Source: an uncultured Pseudomonadota bacterium (GTDB taxonomy: Bacteria > Pseudomonadota > Gammaproteobacteria > Steroidobacterales > Steroidobacteraceae). Taken from it: DNA of 50,172 nucleotides. Every line of letters begins with the position of its first letter. Position 1 is the stretch's first letter. Both the position numbers and the translations under genes were made by a program. The stretch lies in the NCBI GenBank assembly GCA_902826575.1, contig CADEFJ010000013.1:1-50172 (forward strand), written 5' to 3'. Of the stretch, positions 16,733 to 24,746 are shown piece after piece. Below the pieces are notes generated by a model, which made no database searches, was not told the DNA's origin, and saw nothing but the letters and a program-made list of their open reading frames with translations.

Positions 16733-17950
16733 TCAGATGACCTTGCGTTCGGCAAGCCCGTCGTAACGTTCGCGGTTCATGCCGAGCAGGCCGAGATAGA
16801 CCTCCTCGTTGTGCTCCCCCATTGCGGGCGCTGGTGCACGGATGCCGCCCGGTGTCTCGGAAAGCTTCGGTGCCACATTCTGCATTCGGAGCTCGCCTAT
16901 GGCCGGATGCCGGGTCGTGACGATTGCCTCGCGCGCCTTGAAGTGCGGGTCCTCGAGCATTTCCGGGGCACGATAGATGAGGCCGGCGGGCACGCCGAAC
17001 TGCTCCATCAGCGCGAGCACTTCCGTGCGCGACTTGCTTTTGGTCCAGCGGCCGACGAGCGCATCGAGCTCGGCCTGGTGCGCGCCGCGGGCGCCGTGGG
17101 TCGCATATTTCTCGAGCTTCGCGAGTTCGGGCTGGCCCATCGCCTCGGCGAGCCGGCCGAACACGGTGTCCTGGTTGGCGGCGATCAGCACCATCTGCCC
17201 GTCATTCGTCGGATACACATTCGATGGCGCCACGTTCGGCAGGATGGCGCCGGTGCGCTCGCGGATATAACCCACCTTGTCGTACTCGGTGACCAGCGAC
17301 TCCATCATGTTGAGGACCGACTCGTAAATGGCCGAGTCGACGACCTGGCCCCGCCCGGTCTTCTCGCGATAGTGCAGTGCAGAGAGTGCGCCAACACTCG
17401 CGAACGTGGCCGCGAGCGAGTCACCGATGCTGATGCCCATGCGCGATGGTGGCGTCGAGGGGTCGCCGCAGACATAGCGCAGCCCACCCATGGCTTCGCC
17501 GATGGCGCCGAATCCCGCCTGCTTCGCGTAGGGACCCGTCTGGCCGAAGCCGGACACGCGGATCATGATCAGGCGCGGGTTGATCTTCGCCAGTTCCTCG
17601 TAGCTGCAGCCCCATTTCTCCATGGTGCCCGGCCGAAAATTCTCAAGTAAAAAATCAGCTTTTGCTACTAACTCCTTGAGAATGCTCTGACCTTCCACCT
17701 GACGCATGTCGAGGGTGATCGCCTTCTTGTTGCGCGCGACCACCGGCCACCACAGCGACTGGCCGTTGACCTTCTCGCGGCCCCAGACGCGCATCGGGTC
17801 GCCCTGGCCGGGGGGCTCGACCTTGATCACTTCCGCACCCATGTCGCCCAGGATCTGGCCGCAGAAGGGCCCTGCGAGCAGCGTGCCCATTTCGATGACG
17901 CGCAGGTCGGAAAGTGGGCCATACTTGAAAGCGGCGATTTGTCCGGACAT
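16733..17950 (-). CDS. CaiB/BaiF family CoA-transferase
   Basis: 405-residue family III CoA-transferase, which moves CoA between carboxylic acids through an enzyme-bound Asp anhydride. Family features are LSDLRVIEMGTLLAGPFCGQ at the N-terminus, GAEVIKVEPP, a nucleotide/CoA-binding ITLDMR region, SGFGQTGPY, and the catalytic Asp in GQVVDSAIYES. ATG 17950 is the family-like start; it is first in the minus-strand operon, 40 bases after the -10 of a good promoter. One short A/T-rich patch (about 17637-17690) uses codons unlike its neighbours. It should activate the operon's acid substrate as a CoA ester, and an HMG-CoA-lyase-type enzyme is encoded divergently. Confidence 0.9.
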   Translation of the reverse strand: MSGQIAAFKYGPLSDLRVIEMGTLLAGPFCGQILGDMGAEVIKVEPPGQGDPMRVWGREKVNGQSLWWPVVARNKKAITLDMRQVEGQSILKELVAKADFLLENFRPGTMEKWGCSYEELAKINPRLIMIRVSGFGQTGPYAKQAGFGAIGEAMGGLRYVCGDPSTPPSRMGISIGDSLAATFASVGALSALHYREKTGRGQVVDSAIYESVLNMMESLVTEYDKVGYIRERTGAILPNVAPSNVYPTNDGQMVLIAANQDTVFGRLAEAMGQPELAKLEKYATHGARGAHQAELDALVGRWTKSKSRTEVLALMEQFGVPAGLIYRAPEMLEDPHFKAREAIVTTRHPAIGELRMQNVAPKLSETPGGIRAPAPAMGEHNEEVYLGLLGMNRERYDGLAERKVI

Positions 17951-17989
17951 GCGTCTCTCTCGTGCAGTGGGAATGAAGCTCGATCGCGG

Positions 17990-18018
17990 GGTATACCGAG
18001 CGCCTGTCGAACGGTCAA
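17990..18018 (-). promoter_or_regulatory. Sigma70 promoter of the CaiB operon
   Basis: On the minus strand TTGACC (18013-18018) and TATACC (17990-17995) are separated by exactly 17 bases, a strong -35/-10 match, about 40 bases before the CoA-transferase ATG. The -10 is embedded in the perfect 8-bp palindrome GGTATACC (17990-17997), which could be part of a repressor site. Confidence 0.6.
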
Positions 18019-18092
18019 GCAACCGCGCAGGGGCCGGGGGCCGCGCAAGCGCTAGAATCGAAACATGGCTTACCTGGCAAGTGGAATAGGCA

Positions 18093-19013
18093 ATGATGCG
18101 TAGCGTCGAGATTGTGGATGTTGGGCCGCGCGACGGGCTGCAAATGGAGCCCGGCGTGATGCCGACCGCCGCGAAGGTCGAATTCATTGAACGGCTGGTT
18201 GCCGCCGGGCTGCGGCGCCTCGAAGTCGCGAGTTTCGTGAATCCGAAGAAGGTGCCGCAGATGGCCGATGCCGAACAGGTGCTCGCGGGCCTCTCGCGGC
18301 GCGCTGACGCGCACTACATCGGGCTCGTGCTCAACCGCAGGGGTTTCGATCGCGCCCTGGCTGCCGGCTGCAATGAAGTCGGCATGGCCGTGGTCGCGAG
18401 CGATACGTTCAATCGGCGCAACCAGGGCGTCGGCACCGACGAGTCGATCGACGCCTGGCTTGACATCGCGCAATCGGCACGTGCGGCCGGCATTCGCGCC
18501 CAGGTGACCGTCTCGGCGGCCTTCGGTTGCCCGTTCGAGGGTGAAATTGCGGTCGAGCGCGTGGTCGATGTCGTGCGCCGCTGCGCGGCAGCCGAGCCAT
18601 TCGAAATCGCGATCGCCGATACCATCGGTGTCGGCGTGCCGACGCAGGTCACCGAGGTGGTCGCCGCGGTGCGCAAGGTGCTCCCGCCGACGACCATGCT
18701 GCGCGCGCACTTCCACAACACGCGCAATACCGGTCTCGCGAACGCCTACGCGGCCCTGCAGGCCGGGGTGAGCACCCTCGATGCCAGCACCGGCGGCATC
18801 GGCGGGTGCCCGTTTGCGCCGGCTGCAACGGGAAACATCCCGACGGAAGATCTCGTGTACATGCTCGAGCGCGGCGGTATCGCCACCGGCATCGACCTGG
18901 ACGCATTGATCGCGACTGGCAAGTGGTTGCAGGAGACGCTCGGTCGTCCGGTGCCGGGCATGCTGGTCAAGGCAGGGAATTTCCCGCGCCCGAAGGCATC
19001 GCAGGCCGCCTGA
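18093..19013 (+). CDS. Hydroxymethylglutaryl-CoA lyase family protein
   Basis: 306-residue TIM-barrel lyase of the HMG-CoA lyase family, which splits 3-hydroxy-3-methylglutaryl-CoA or related 3-hydroxyacyl-CoAs (cleaving acetyl-CoA or pyruvate units). The N-terminal VGPRDGLQ, the substrate Arg in that motif, the metal-binding HFHNTRNTG loop and the STGGIGGCPFAPAATGN segment with the catalytic Cys are all present. Two adjacent ATGs (18093, 18096) are possible; GTGGA lies upstream. The gene is divergent from the CaiB/BaiF CoA-transferase. In leucine catabolism the enzyme is MvaB, but no other leucine-pathway genes are here, so the pairing with a CoA-transferase suggests another branched hydroxyacyl-CoA. 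Confidence 0.88.
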   Translation: MMRSVEIVDVGPRDGLQMEPGVMPTAAKVEFIERLVAAGLRRLEVASFVNPKKVPQMADAEQVLAGLSRRADAHYIGLVLNRRGFDRALAAGCNEVGMAVVASDTFNRRNQGVGTDESIDAWLDIAQSARAAGIRAQVTVSAAFGCPFEGEIAVERVVDVVRRCAAAEPFEIAIADTIGVGVPTQVTEVVAAVRKVLPPTTMLRAHFHNTRNTGLANAYAALQAGVSTLDASTGGIGGCPFAPAATGNIPTEDLVYMLERGGIATGIDLDALIATGKWLQETLGRPVPGMLVKAGNFPRPKASQAA

Positions 19014-19071
19014 GGACGCGTTGCAGCGGGTCCGCGGCGCTGCGTTTTGCGCGGATTGCGGACTGCATCGG

Positions 19072-19085
19072 GAGTATAGATACTC
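19072..19085. promoter_or_regulatory. Palindrome upstream of hyuA
   Basis: GAGTAT-AG-ATACTC is a perfect inverted repeat 51 bases before the hyuA start. It contains TATAGA, a -10-like word, so it could be an operator overlapping a promoter for the hydantoinase genes. No good -35 lies at the right distance. Confidence 0.35.
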
Positions 19086-19135
19086 GGGCAGCTTCATGTG
19101 GCGCGGGTTCGCGCGCTGAATTTCCAGGAGTACAC

Positions 19136-21223
19136 ATGGCATATCGATTGGGTGTGGACGTCGGCGGCACTTTCACCGACCTTCTGCTCGTTCACGAGAC
19201 ATCCGGCAAGACTTGGTCCGCGAAAGTGCCCAGCACACCCGAAGACCAGTCGATCGGCGTGGTCAACGGCATGATGCGGGTCTGCGAATACGCGGGCATC
19301 GATCCGGCGTTGATCGATCACGTGATGCACGGCACGACCGTTGCCACCAACACCGTGCTGACCAGCACCGGTGCGAAGTGCGGGCTCGTGACGACCAAGG
19401 GCTATCGACAGGTACTGCAGATCGCGCGCTCGTTCGTGCCGGGCGGCCTGGGCGGCTGGGTCATCTACAACAAGAGCCTGCCGCTGGCGCCGCTCGCCTG
19501 CACCATCGAAGCCGATGAACGGGTCAGCGCCAAGGGCGAAATCGTCCACGCGCTCGACGAGGCGAAGCTGCGCGCGTCGCTGCGCGATCTCAAGACGAAA
19601 AACATCGAAGCACTGACCGTCTCGCTCGTGAATTCCTTCGCGAACGACAAGCATGAGAAGCGGATCCGCGAAATCGCGTCCGAGGTACTGCCTGGCATAC
19701 CCGTCTCGCTGTCCTCGGAGGTCGTGCCGGAGATGCAGGAATACGAGCGTACCGTCACGACGGTCGCCAACTCCTATGTGCGCCCGCGTGTCGCCCGCTA
19801 TGTGCGCAACCTGAAATCGAAACTTTCGATCCGTGGCGAGGACGTGAAGCTGCACATCCTGCGTTCCGACGGCGGCCTCGCGTCGGCGACTTCATCGGAA
19901 GAGTTTCCGGTGAACCTGCTGATGTCCGGCCCGGCCGGCGGCGTGACCGGAGCCGTGTGGGTCGCACTGCAGTCGGGCTTCAGGAACCTGCTCACCGCGG
20001 ACGTCGGCGGCACCTCCACCGACGTGGCGCTGATCCAGAACGGTGAACCGCGGCTGCGCCGCGAGACGACCGTGGGCGACGTCACCGTGCGCGCCTCGTC
20101 GGTCGACATTCGCACTGTCGGTGCCGGTGGCGGATCGATCGCGCACGTGCCCGAACTGACCAAGGCGCTGCGCGTGGGCCCGCAGAGTGCGGGCGCAGAC
20201 CCGGGCCCGGCGGCCTACAACCGCGGCGGCACCGAGCCGACCATGACCGATGCCAGTATCGTGCTCGGCTATCTGCCGGAAGGGCAGAAGCTCGGCGGTG
20301 ACATGGTTCTCGATCGCGAACTGGCCGGCACTGCGGTGCAGAAGGTCGCCGATGCACTGAAGCTGTCGCGCAAGGACGCGGCGCTCGGCATCTACAACAT
20401 CGTCAATGAAAACATGGTGGGTGCGCTGCGCCTCGTGTCGGTTGAGCAGGGCTATGACCCGCGCGACTATGCGCTGATCGCATTCGGTGGTGCCGGCCCG
20501 CTGCACGCCAATGCACTTTCGCGCCTGCTGGGTTCCTGGCCGTCGATCATTCCGCCCGGTCCGGGCGTGCTGTGCGCACTGGGCGACGTCACGACCGCAG
20601 TGCGCGACGAGCGTGCGCGTACCTTCGTGCGCAAGTTCTCGGAAACGAGCGCGCGGGAGATCGTGAAGATCCTGCGCGAGCTGGCATCCGAGGCCTCGGA
20701 GTCGCTCGAACGTGAAGGCGTGTCGAAGCGCGAGATCCGCACCTCCTGGCAAGTCGACCTGCGCTACCACGGCCAGGGCCTGCGCCTGACAGTCGACACC
20801 GACATCAAGGACATCGAGAAGCGCGGCCTGCAGGCGATATCCGAGCAGTTCGATGCGGAGCACAAGCGCCTGTTCACTTTCGCACTGCAGCTCGAGCACG
20901 AAGTCGTGACGCTGCGCGCGTCGGTGCAGGGCAAGGGCATATCGCTGAAGCGGACGGCGCTCGCCAAAGGCGGCCCGGACCCGAAGGCGGCGGCCGTCGG
21001 CAAGCAGAAGGTGTACATGGACGGCAAGGACCTCACTGCCGTGGTGTATGACCGACGCAAGCTGCGCGCCGGCAACAAGGTGAAGGGGCCGGCGATCATC
21101 ATCGAGATGGATTCGACATCGGTGGTGCTGCCCAGGCACTACGGCCTGGTCGACAAGGTCGGCTGCATCCTGATCTATCCGGACGGCTACAAGAAGCCGG
21201 CCGCCCGCAAGGCGAAGAGGTAA
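19136..21223 (+). CDS. hyuA: Hydantoinase/oxoprolinase subunit A (ATP-dependent)
   Basis: 695-residue ATP-binding subunit of the hydantoinase A/oxoprolinase/acetone carboxylase family, which uses ATP to activate a cyclic amide or ketone. It begins MAYRLGVDVGGTFTDLLLV, the ASKHA-type phosphate-binding motif; further motifs are VMHGTTVATNTVL, LLMSGPAGGVTGA, ADVGGTSTDVALI and AFGGAGPLHA. ATG 19136 is chosen because CCAGGAG precedes it and the motif starts there; upstream in-frame sequence is shadow of the lyase gene. Subunit B follows after five bases. Together with the amidase at 23147 the trio resembles the N-methylhydantoin to N-carbamoylsarcosine to sarcosine route; 5-oxoprolinase is the main alternative. 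Confidence 0.92.
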   Translation: MAYRLGVDVGGTFTDLLLVHETSGKTWSAKVPSTPEDQSIGVVNGMMRVCEYAGIDPALIDHVMHGTTVATNTVLTSTGAKCGLVTTKGYRQVLQIARSFVPGGLGGWVIYNKSLPLAPLACTIEADERVSAKGEIVHALDEAKLRASLRDLKTKNIEALTVSLVNSFANDKHEKRIREIASEVLPGIPVSLSSEVVPEMQEYERTVTTVANSYVRPRVARYVRNLKSKLSIRGEDVKLHILRSDGGLASATSSEEFPVNLLMSGPAGGVTGAVWVALQSGFRNLLTADVGGTSTDVALIQNGEPRLRRETTVGDVTVRASSVDIRTVGAGGGSIAHVPELTKALRVGPQSAGADPGPAAYNRGGTEPTMTDASIVLGYLPEGQKLGGDMVLDRELAGTAVQKVADALKLSRKDAALGIYNIVNENMVGALRLVSVEQGYDPRDYALIAFGGAGPLHANALSRLLGSWPSIIPPGPGVLCALGDVTTAVRDERARTFVRKFSETSAREIVKILRELASEASESLEREGVSKREIRTSWQVDLRYHGQGLRLTVDTDIKDIEKRGLQAISEQFDAEHKRLFTFALQLEHEVVTLRASVQGKGISLKRTALAKGGPDPKAAAVGKQKVYMDGKDLTAVVYDRRKLRAGNKVKGPAIIIEMDSTSVVLPRHYGLVDKVGCILIYPDGYKKPAARKAKR

Positions 21224-21228
21224 GTTTC

Positions 21229-23139
21229 ATGCCCGCCAAAATCATTCAAGGCAACAAGAAGGCCTTCAAGAAGGTCAAAGTCGATACCGTCACGATCGAC
21301 ATCATCGAGAGCGCGTTGCGCAACGCGCGCTACGAGATGGATACCGTGCTGTTCCGCACCGCGATGTCGCCGGGCATCCGCGAGCAGCACGACGAGTTCC
21401 CGATGATCGCCAATGTCGAAGGCAAGATGGTCGTGGGCCAGTTCGGCTCGTTCATCTGGGGCTTCATGCAGGGCTACGACGGCACGATCGAGGAAGGCGA
21501 CATCTTCCTGACCAACGATCCGTATTCGGTCAACGGCGCGATCAGCCACGCCAACGACTGGCTGATGTTGATGCCGATCTACAAGCAGAAGCGCCTGATC
21601 GCCTGGTCGGCGATGTTCGGTCACATGACCGACGTCGGCGGCAAGGTGCCGGGATCCCTGCCGACCGATGCGCGCCAGATCTTCGAGGAGGGCATTCGCA
21701 CGCCGCCCGTCAAAATCTACCAGCGCGGCAAGCTGCAGGAGGACGTGCTCAAGATCCTGCTGCACAACTGCCGCCTGCCGCACTGGAACCTGTCGGATTT
21801 CAACGCGATTACCGCCGCGCTGCGCACGGCAGGCATTCGCTGCATCGAGATCGCTGAACGTTTCGGCGATGACGTGTTCTATTCGTCGATGCACGCGATG
21901 CTCGAGCGCAACAAGCGCGCGATGCGCGAGTTGATCCGCCGCACCGTGCCGGAGAAGAAGCAGTACTTCGAGGACTACATCTGCGACGACGGCCTGAACA
22001 TGGGCCCGTACAAGATCGCCTGCAGCATGTGGCGCGAGGGTGACAAGTGCATCTTCGATTTCACGGGCACCGATCCGCAGTCGCTTTCTTCGATCAACTT
22101 CCTGTTGAACGAAGAGATGTTCAAGATGTTCGCGGGCGTCTACATGATCATGGTGTTCGACCCGCAGATCCTCTTCAACGACGGCTTCTACGACCTGATG
22201 GAAGTGCGCATTCCGCCGGGCACGCTGCTGAAGCCGCTCAAGCCCGCGGCACTGTCTTGCCGTACGCACGCGCTCGGTCGCATCTTCGACATCCTCGGGG
22301 GCCTGCTGGGGCAGGGCAACCCGAGCTTCATGTGCGCGGCCGGGTTTTCCGACAGCCCGCACTTCATGTACTCGGGCTACGACAAGAATGGCGACTGGTA
22401 CCAGCTATACCAGATCACCTTCGGCGGCATCCCGGGCAAGCCCTTCGGCGACGGCCCGGACGGCCACTCGCTGTGGCCCTCGTTCACCAACGTGCCGAAC
22501 GAGTTCCTCGAGAGCTACTTCCCGTTGCGCATCGACATCTACGAGACGCTTCCCGACTCGGGCGGTCCCGGCAAGAATCGCGGTGGCAATGGCCTGCGCA
22601 TCGGCTATCGCTTCCTCGAGCCGGGCGAGATTTCGATCCACGACGATCGCTGGCTGACCTATCCGTGGGGCGTCAACGGCGGTCTGCCGGGGGCACGCAG
22701 CAGGAAGACGCTGGTGCGCGCCGATGGCTCGGAGCAGCTGCTCGAGTCGAAGCTCGACCACATCAAGGTCGAGGCCGGTGACCTGCTGCTTGCCGACACC
22801 TGGGGCGGTGGCGGTTGCGGCGACCCGCTCGAGCGCGAGACCGGGAAGGTGCACTTCGATGTCGAGGCCGGACTCGTTACAGTCGAGGGCGCGCGCCGCT
22901 ACGGTGTCGTGATCAGGGCCGACGGCACGGTCGACGGGGCGGCGACGACGGCGCTGCGCAAGGAAATGGCCACTGCGCGCGGCCCGGCACAGCTCTTCGA
23001 TCGCGGCTTCGAGACGATCGAGGAACTCAGGTCACGCTGCAAGGCCGAGACCGGCCTCGAGCCTCCGACCGCGCCGCAGTTCACCAAGTGGGCCAAGCGC
23101 ATCGCCGAGGAGCGCAAGAAGGGCACGAAGGCAGCCTGA
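21229..23139 (+). CDS. hyuB: Hydantoinase/oxoprolinase subunit B
   Basis: 636-residue partner subunit that carries the hydrolytic or carboxylating part of the complex. Family features include the VTIDIIESALRNARYEMDTVLFRTAMSPGI region near the N-terminus, a DIFLTNDPYSVNGAISHANDW segment with likely metal-binding Asp/His residues, GGLLGQGNPSFMC, SGGPGKNRGGNGL, and the C-terminal WGGGGCGDPLERE. Its ribosome-binding site lies within the last codons of hyuA. The protein has an unusual basic N-terminal extension (IIQGNKKAFKKVKV). The stop is seven bases before the downstream amidase, so hyuA, hyuB and the amidase form one operon. Confidence 0.92.
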   Translation: MPAKIIQGNKKAFKKVKVDTVTIDIIESALRNARYEMDTVLFRTAMSPGIREQHDEFPMIANVEGKMVVGQFGSFIWGFMQGYDGTIEEGDIFLTNDPYSVNGAISHANDWLMLMPIYKQKRLIAWSAMFGHMTDVGGKVPGSLPTDARQIFEEGIRTPPVKIYQRGKLQEDVLKILLHNCRLPHWNLSDFNAITAALRTAGIRCIEIAERFGDDVFYSSMHAMLERNKRAMRELIRRTVPEKKQYFEDYICDDGLNMGPYKIACSMWREGDKCIFDFTGTDPQSLSSINFLLNEEMFKMFAGVYMIMVFDPQILFNDGFYDLMEVRIPPGTLLKPLKPAALSCRTHALGRIFDILGGLLGQGNPSFMCAAGFSDSPHFMYSGYDKNGDWYQLYQITFGGIPGKPFGDGPDGHSLWPSFTNVPNEFLESYFPLRIDIYETLPDSGGPGKNRGGNGLRIGYRFLEPGEISIHDDRWLTYPWGVNGGLPGARSRKTLVRADGSEQLLESKLDHIKVEAGDLLLADTWGGGGCGDPLERETGKVHFDVEAGLVTVEGARRYGVVIRADGTVDGAATTALRKEMATARGPAQLFDRGFETIEELRSRCKAETGLEPPTAPQFTKWAKRIAEERKKGTKAA

Positions 23140-23146
23140 GGCAACG

Positions 23147-23782
23147 ATGAGCGACAGCTACCAGGACGCCGGCTACGGCACATTGGATATCGGCTACGGC
23201 AAGCGGCCGGCCGTCCTGGTGGTCGACTTCCAACTCGCTTTCACCAACCCGGCGTTTCCGATCGGCAAGCTGCCGATGGTGCATTCGGCCTGCGATCGCA
23301 CCGCGCGGCTGCTGGCGGTTGCCCGGCGCCACGAGGTGCCGGTGGCCAAGTGTTATACGGCCTACGGCAGCGGGGCCGACATGCCGTTGTGGAAGGTCAA
23401 GCCGGTGCGCGAGGAGTTCATGTACGGCGATCCCGGTACGGCGATCGAGCCGAAGGTGCATGACCCTGACTACGACTTCACCTTCTGCAAGAGCGCCCCG
23501 TCGATTTTCTTCCTGACGCCGCTCACCACCTTCCTGACCCGCCAGCAGGTCGATACGGTGATCGTGACGGGCTGCACGACCAGCGGCTGCGTGCGCGCCT
23601 CCATCGTGGATGCGTTCTCGCATGGCTACCGGGTGATCGTGCCCGAGGATTGCGTCGGAGACGCCGACGAGAACGCACATGACGCAAATCTGGCGGATTG
23701 CGCTCGACGTTACTGCGACGTCGTGGATGCCGACGACGTCGAAAGCTATTTGACGAGTTCGCGGCGAACAGCGGGCGGCTGA
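23147..23782 (+). CDS. Isochorismatase-fold amidase, N-carbamoylsarcosine-amidase-like
   Basis: 211-residue hydrolase with Asp in VLVVDFQLAF, Lys in FTFCKSAPSIFF and nucleophilic Cys in VIVTGCTTSGCVRASIVD, the complete triad of the isochorismatase fold. The TTSGCVRAS environment and the location immediately after hyuAB fit N-carbamoylsarcosine amidohydrolase, which removes the carbamoyl group left after ATP-dependent hydantoin opening (known in creatinine catabolism). This assignment is from context plus family; the substrate could also be another carbamoyl- or maleamate-type amide. After its stop comes a repeat-rich non-coding stretch. Confidence 0.85.
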   Translation: MSDSYQDAGYGTLDIGYGKRPAVLVVDFQLAFTNPAFPIGKLPMVHSACDRTARLLAVARRHEVPVAKCYTAYGSGADMPLWKVKPVREEFMYGDPGTAIEPKVHDPDYDFTFCKSAPSIFFLTPLTTFLTRQQVDTVIVTGCTTSGCVRASIVDAFSHGYRVIVPEDCVGDADENAHDANLADCARRYCDVVDADDVESYLTSSRRTAGG

Positions 23783-23887
23783 CAACAACCGGCGAACAGC
23801 GGACAGCGGACAGCTTGCAGCCACAGGCGTCGGCGCGCTCTGGCCCTCAGCTCTACGCCTTGAGCCCTCAGCTCTGCGCCCTGGGCC
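23783..23887. repeat. Repeat-rich intergenic spacer
   Basis: Between the converging amidase and hydrolase genes lie tandem short words: GCGAACAGC/GGACAGC/GGACAGC followed by TTGCAGCC, and two copies of a CCCTCAGCTCTrCGCC unit. The region just before the hydrolase stop reads GGGCCCTAAGC, the complement of GCTTAGGGC seen at 7764. It resembles the spacers at 7764 and 39693. Confidence 0.5.
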
Positions 23888-24691
23888 CTAAGCTTGAGCC
23901 AACCACTCGAAGAGTGTGTTGGCGAAACGTATCTTCTGTTCCCTGCCCGCGACGACATGCGCGACATCTTCCCACAGGATGCCACGGGCCCCTGGGATCG
24001 CGCGCTCGATCGCCAGCGTGTTGCGCGGGCTCGTCACCTGGTCGAGCGCGGCATGGATCACCAGGCTCGGGCAGCGGATCGTGTGCAGCCAGTCGCTCGA
24101 ATCGAATCCCACGCAGGCATCGACCAGGCGCGAGTGCGCGGGGTAGCGCCCGCGCAGTTCCTTCCAGCCGCCGCTCGGGCCGAGCAACTTGTCCTTGTTC
24201 GCGTTGTAGTACTCCGGCGTGAAGGACAGCAGCGTGACGACCTTCTGGAACGCCTCGAAGCCGAGGTCGCGATGCACCCAGCGGAACATCTCGAGCTGGT
24301 CGCGCAGGAACGGATCGACCGAGCACCAGGCGCCCATATTGAGCATGCTGCGGGCGAGATCGGGGCGCTGCGCCGCAATTACCTGGCAGATACAGGCGCC
24401 GAGGCCGACGAGGCCTACGAGGTGCACGTTCGTGAGCCCGAGGTGATCGAGCAGGGCTATCGCGTCGGCCGCGTGCAAGTCGATGGTGGGTGCGGCCGAT
24501 TCATCGTCGGTTGAATCGCAAATGCCGCGGTAGTCGAACACGATCACCTGGTAGCGATCGGTGAGTCCCCGCGCGAGATGGTGGTGATTGTCGTGCGCAA
24601 ACGTGCCCCAGCCGCCCATGCACAGCACGGGGTCCCCCTGGCCCAGCACCTCGTAATACATGTCATGGTTGTTCAGGCGCGCGACAGGCAT
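23888..24691 (-). CDS. Alpha/beta-hydrolase fold protein with atypical nucleophile elbow
   Basis: 267-residue protein of the alpha/beta-hydrolase fold: oxyanion strand VLCMGGWGTFAHDNH (about 22-37), VIVFDYRGICDSTD (49-62), the elbow region VHLVGLVGLGACICQ (89-103), Asp217 in HAALDQVTSP and His245 in VAHVVAG. The acid and histidine of the triad are present, but the elbow lacks the usual G-x-S-x-G: no Ser stands where the nucleophile should be, and Cys100/Cys102 lie slightly later. It may be a non-hydrolytic or ring-cleavage/deformylase-type member. The relation to neighbours is unclear; the gene upstream on the same strand is an MFS permease. Confidence 0.8.
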   Translation of the reverse strand: MPVARLNNHDMYYEVLGQGDPVLCMGGWGTFAHDNHHHLARGLTDRYQVIVFDYRGICDSTDDESAAPTIDLHAADAIALLDHLGLTNVHLVGLVGLGACICQVIAAQRPDLARSMLNMGAWCSVDPFLRDQLEMFRWVHRDLGFEAFQKVVTLLSFTPEYYNANKDKLLGPSGGWKELRGRYPAHSRLVDACVGFDSSDWLHTIRCPSLVIHAALDQVTSPRNTLAIERAIPGARGILWEDVAHVVAGREQKIRFANTLFEWLAQA

Positions 24692-24746
24692 GGGCGTTCT
24701 CCGGGCGGATCCGCGATTCTAGCAAATGTCCGGACAAGCCTCGCGC

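Noticed and set aside
18065..18103. 12-codon open frame overlapping the start of the HMG-CoA-lyase-family gene, possible leader peptide
   Set aside because: No run of regulatory codons and no attenuator hairpin; such short frames are expected by chance.
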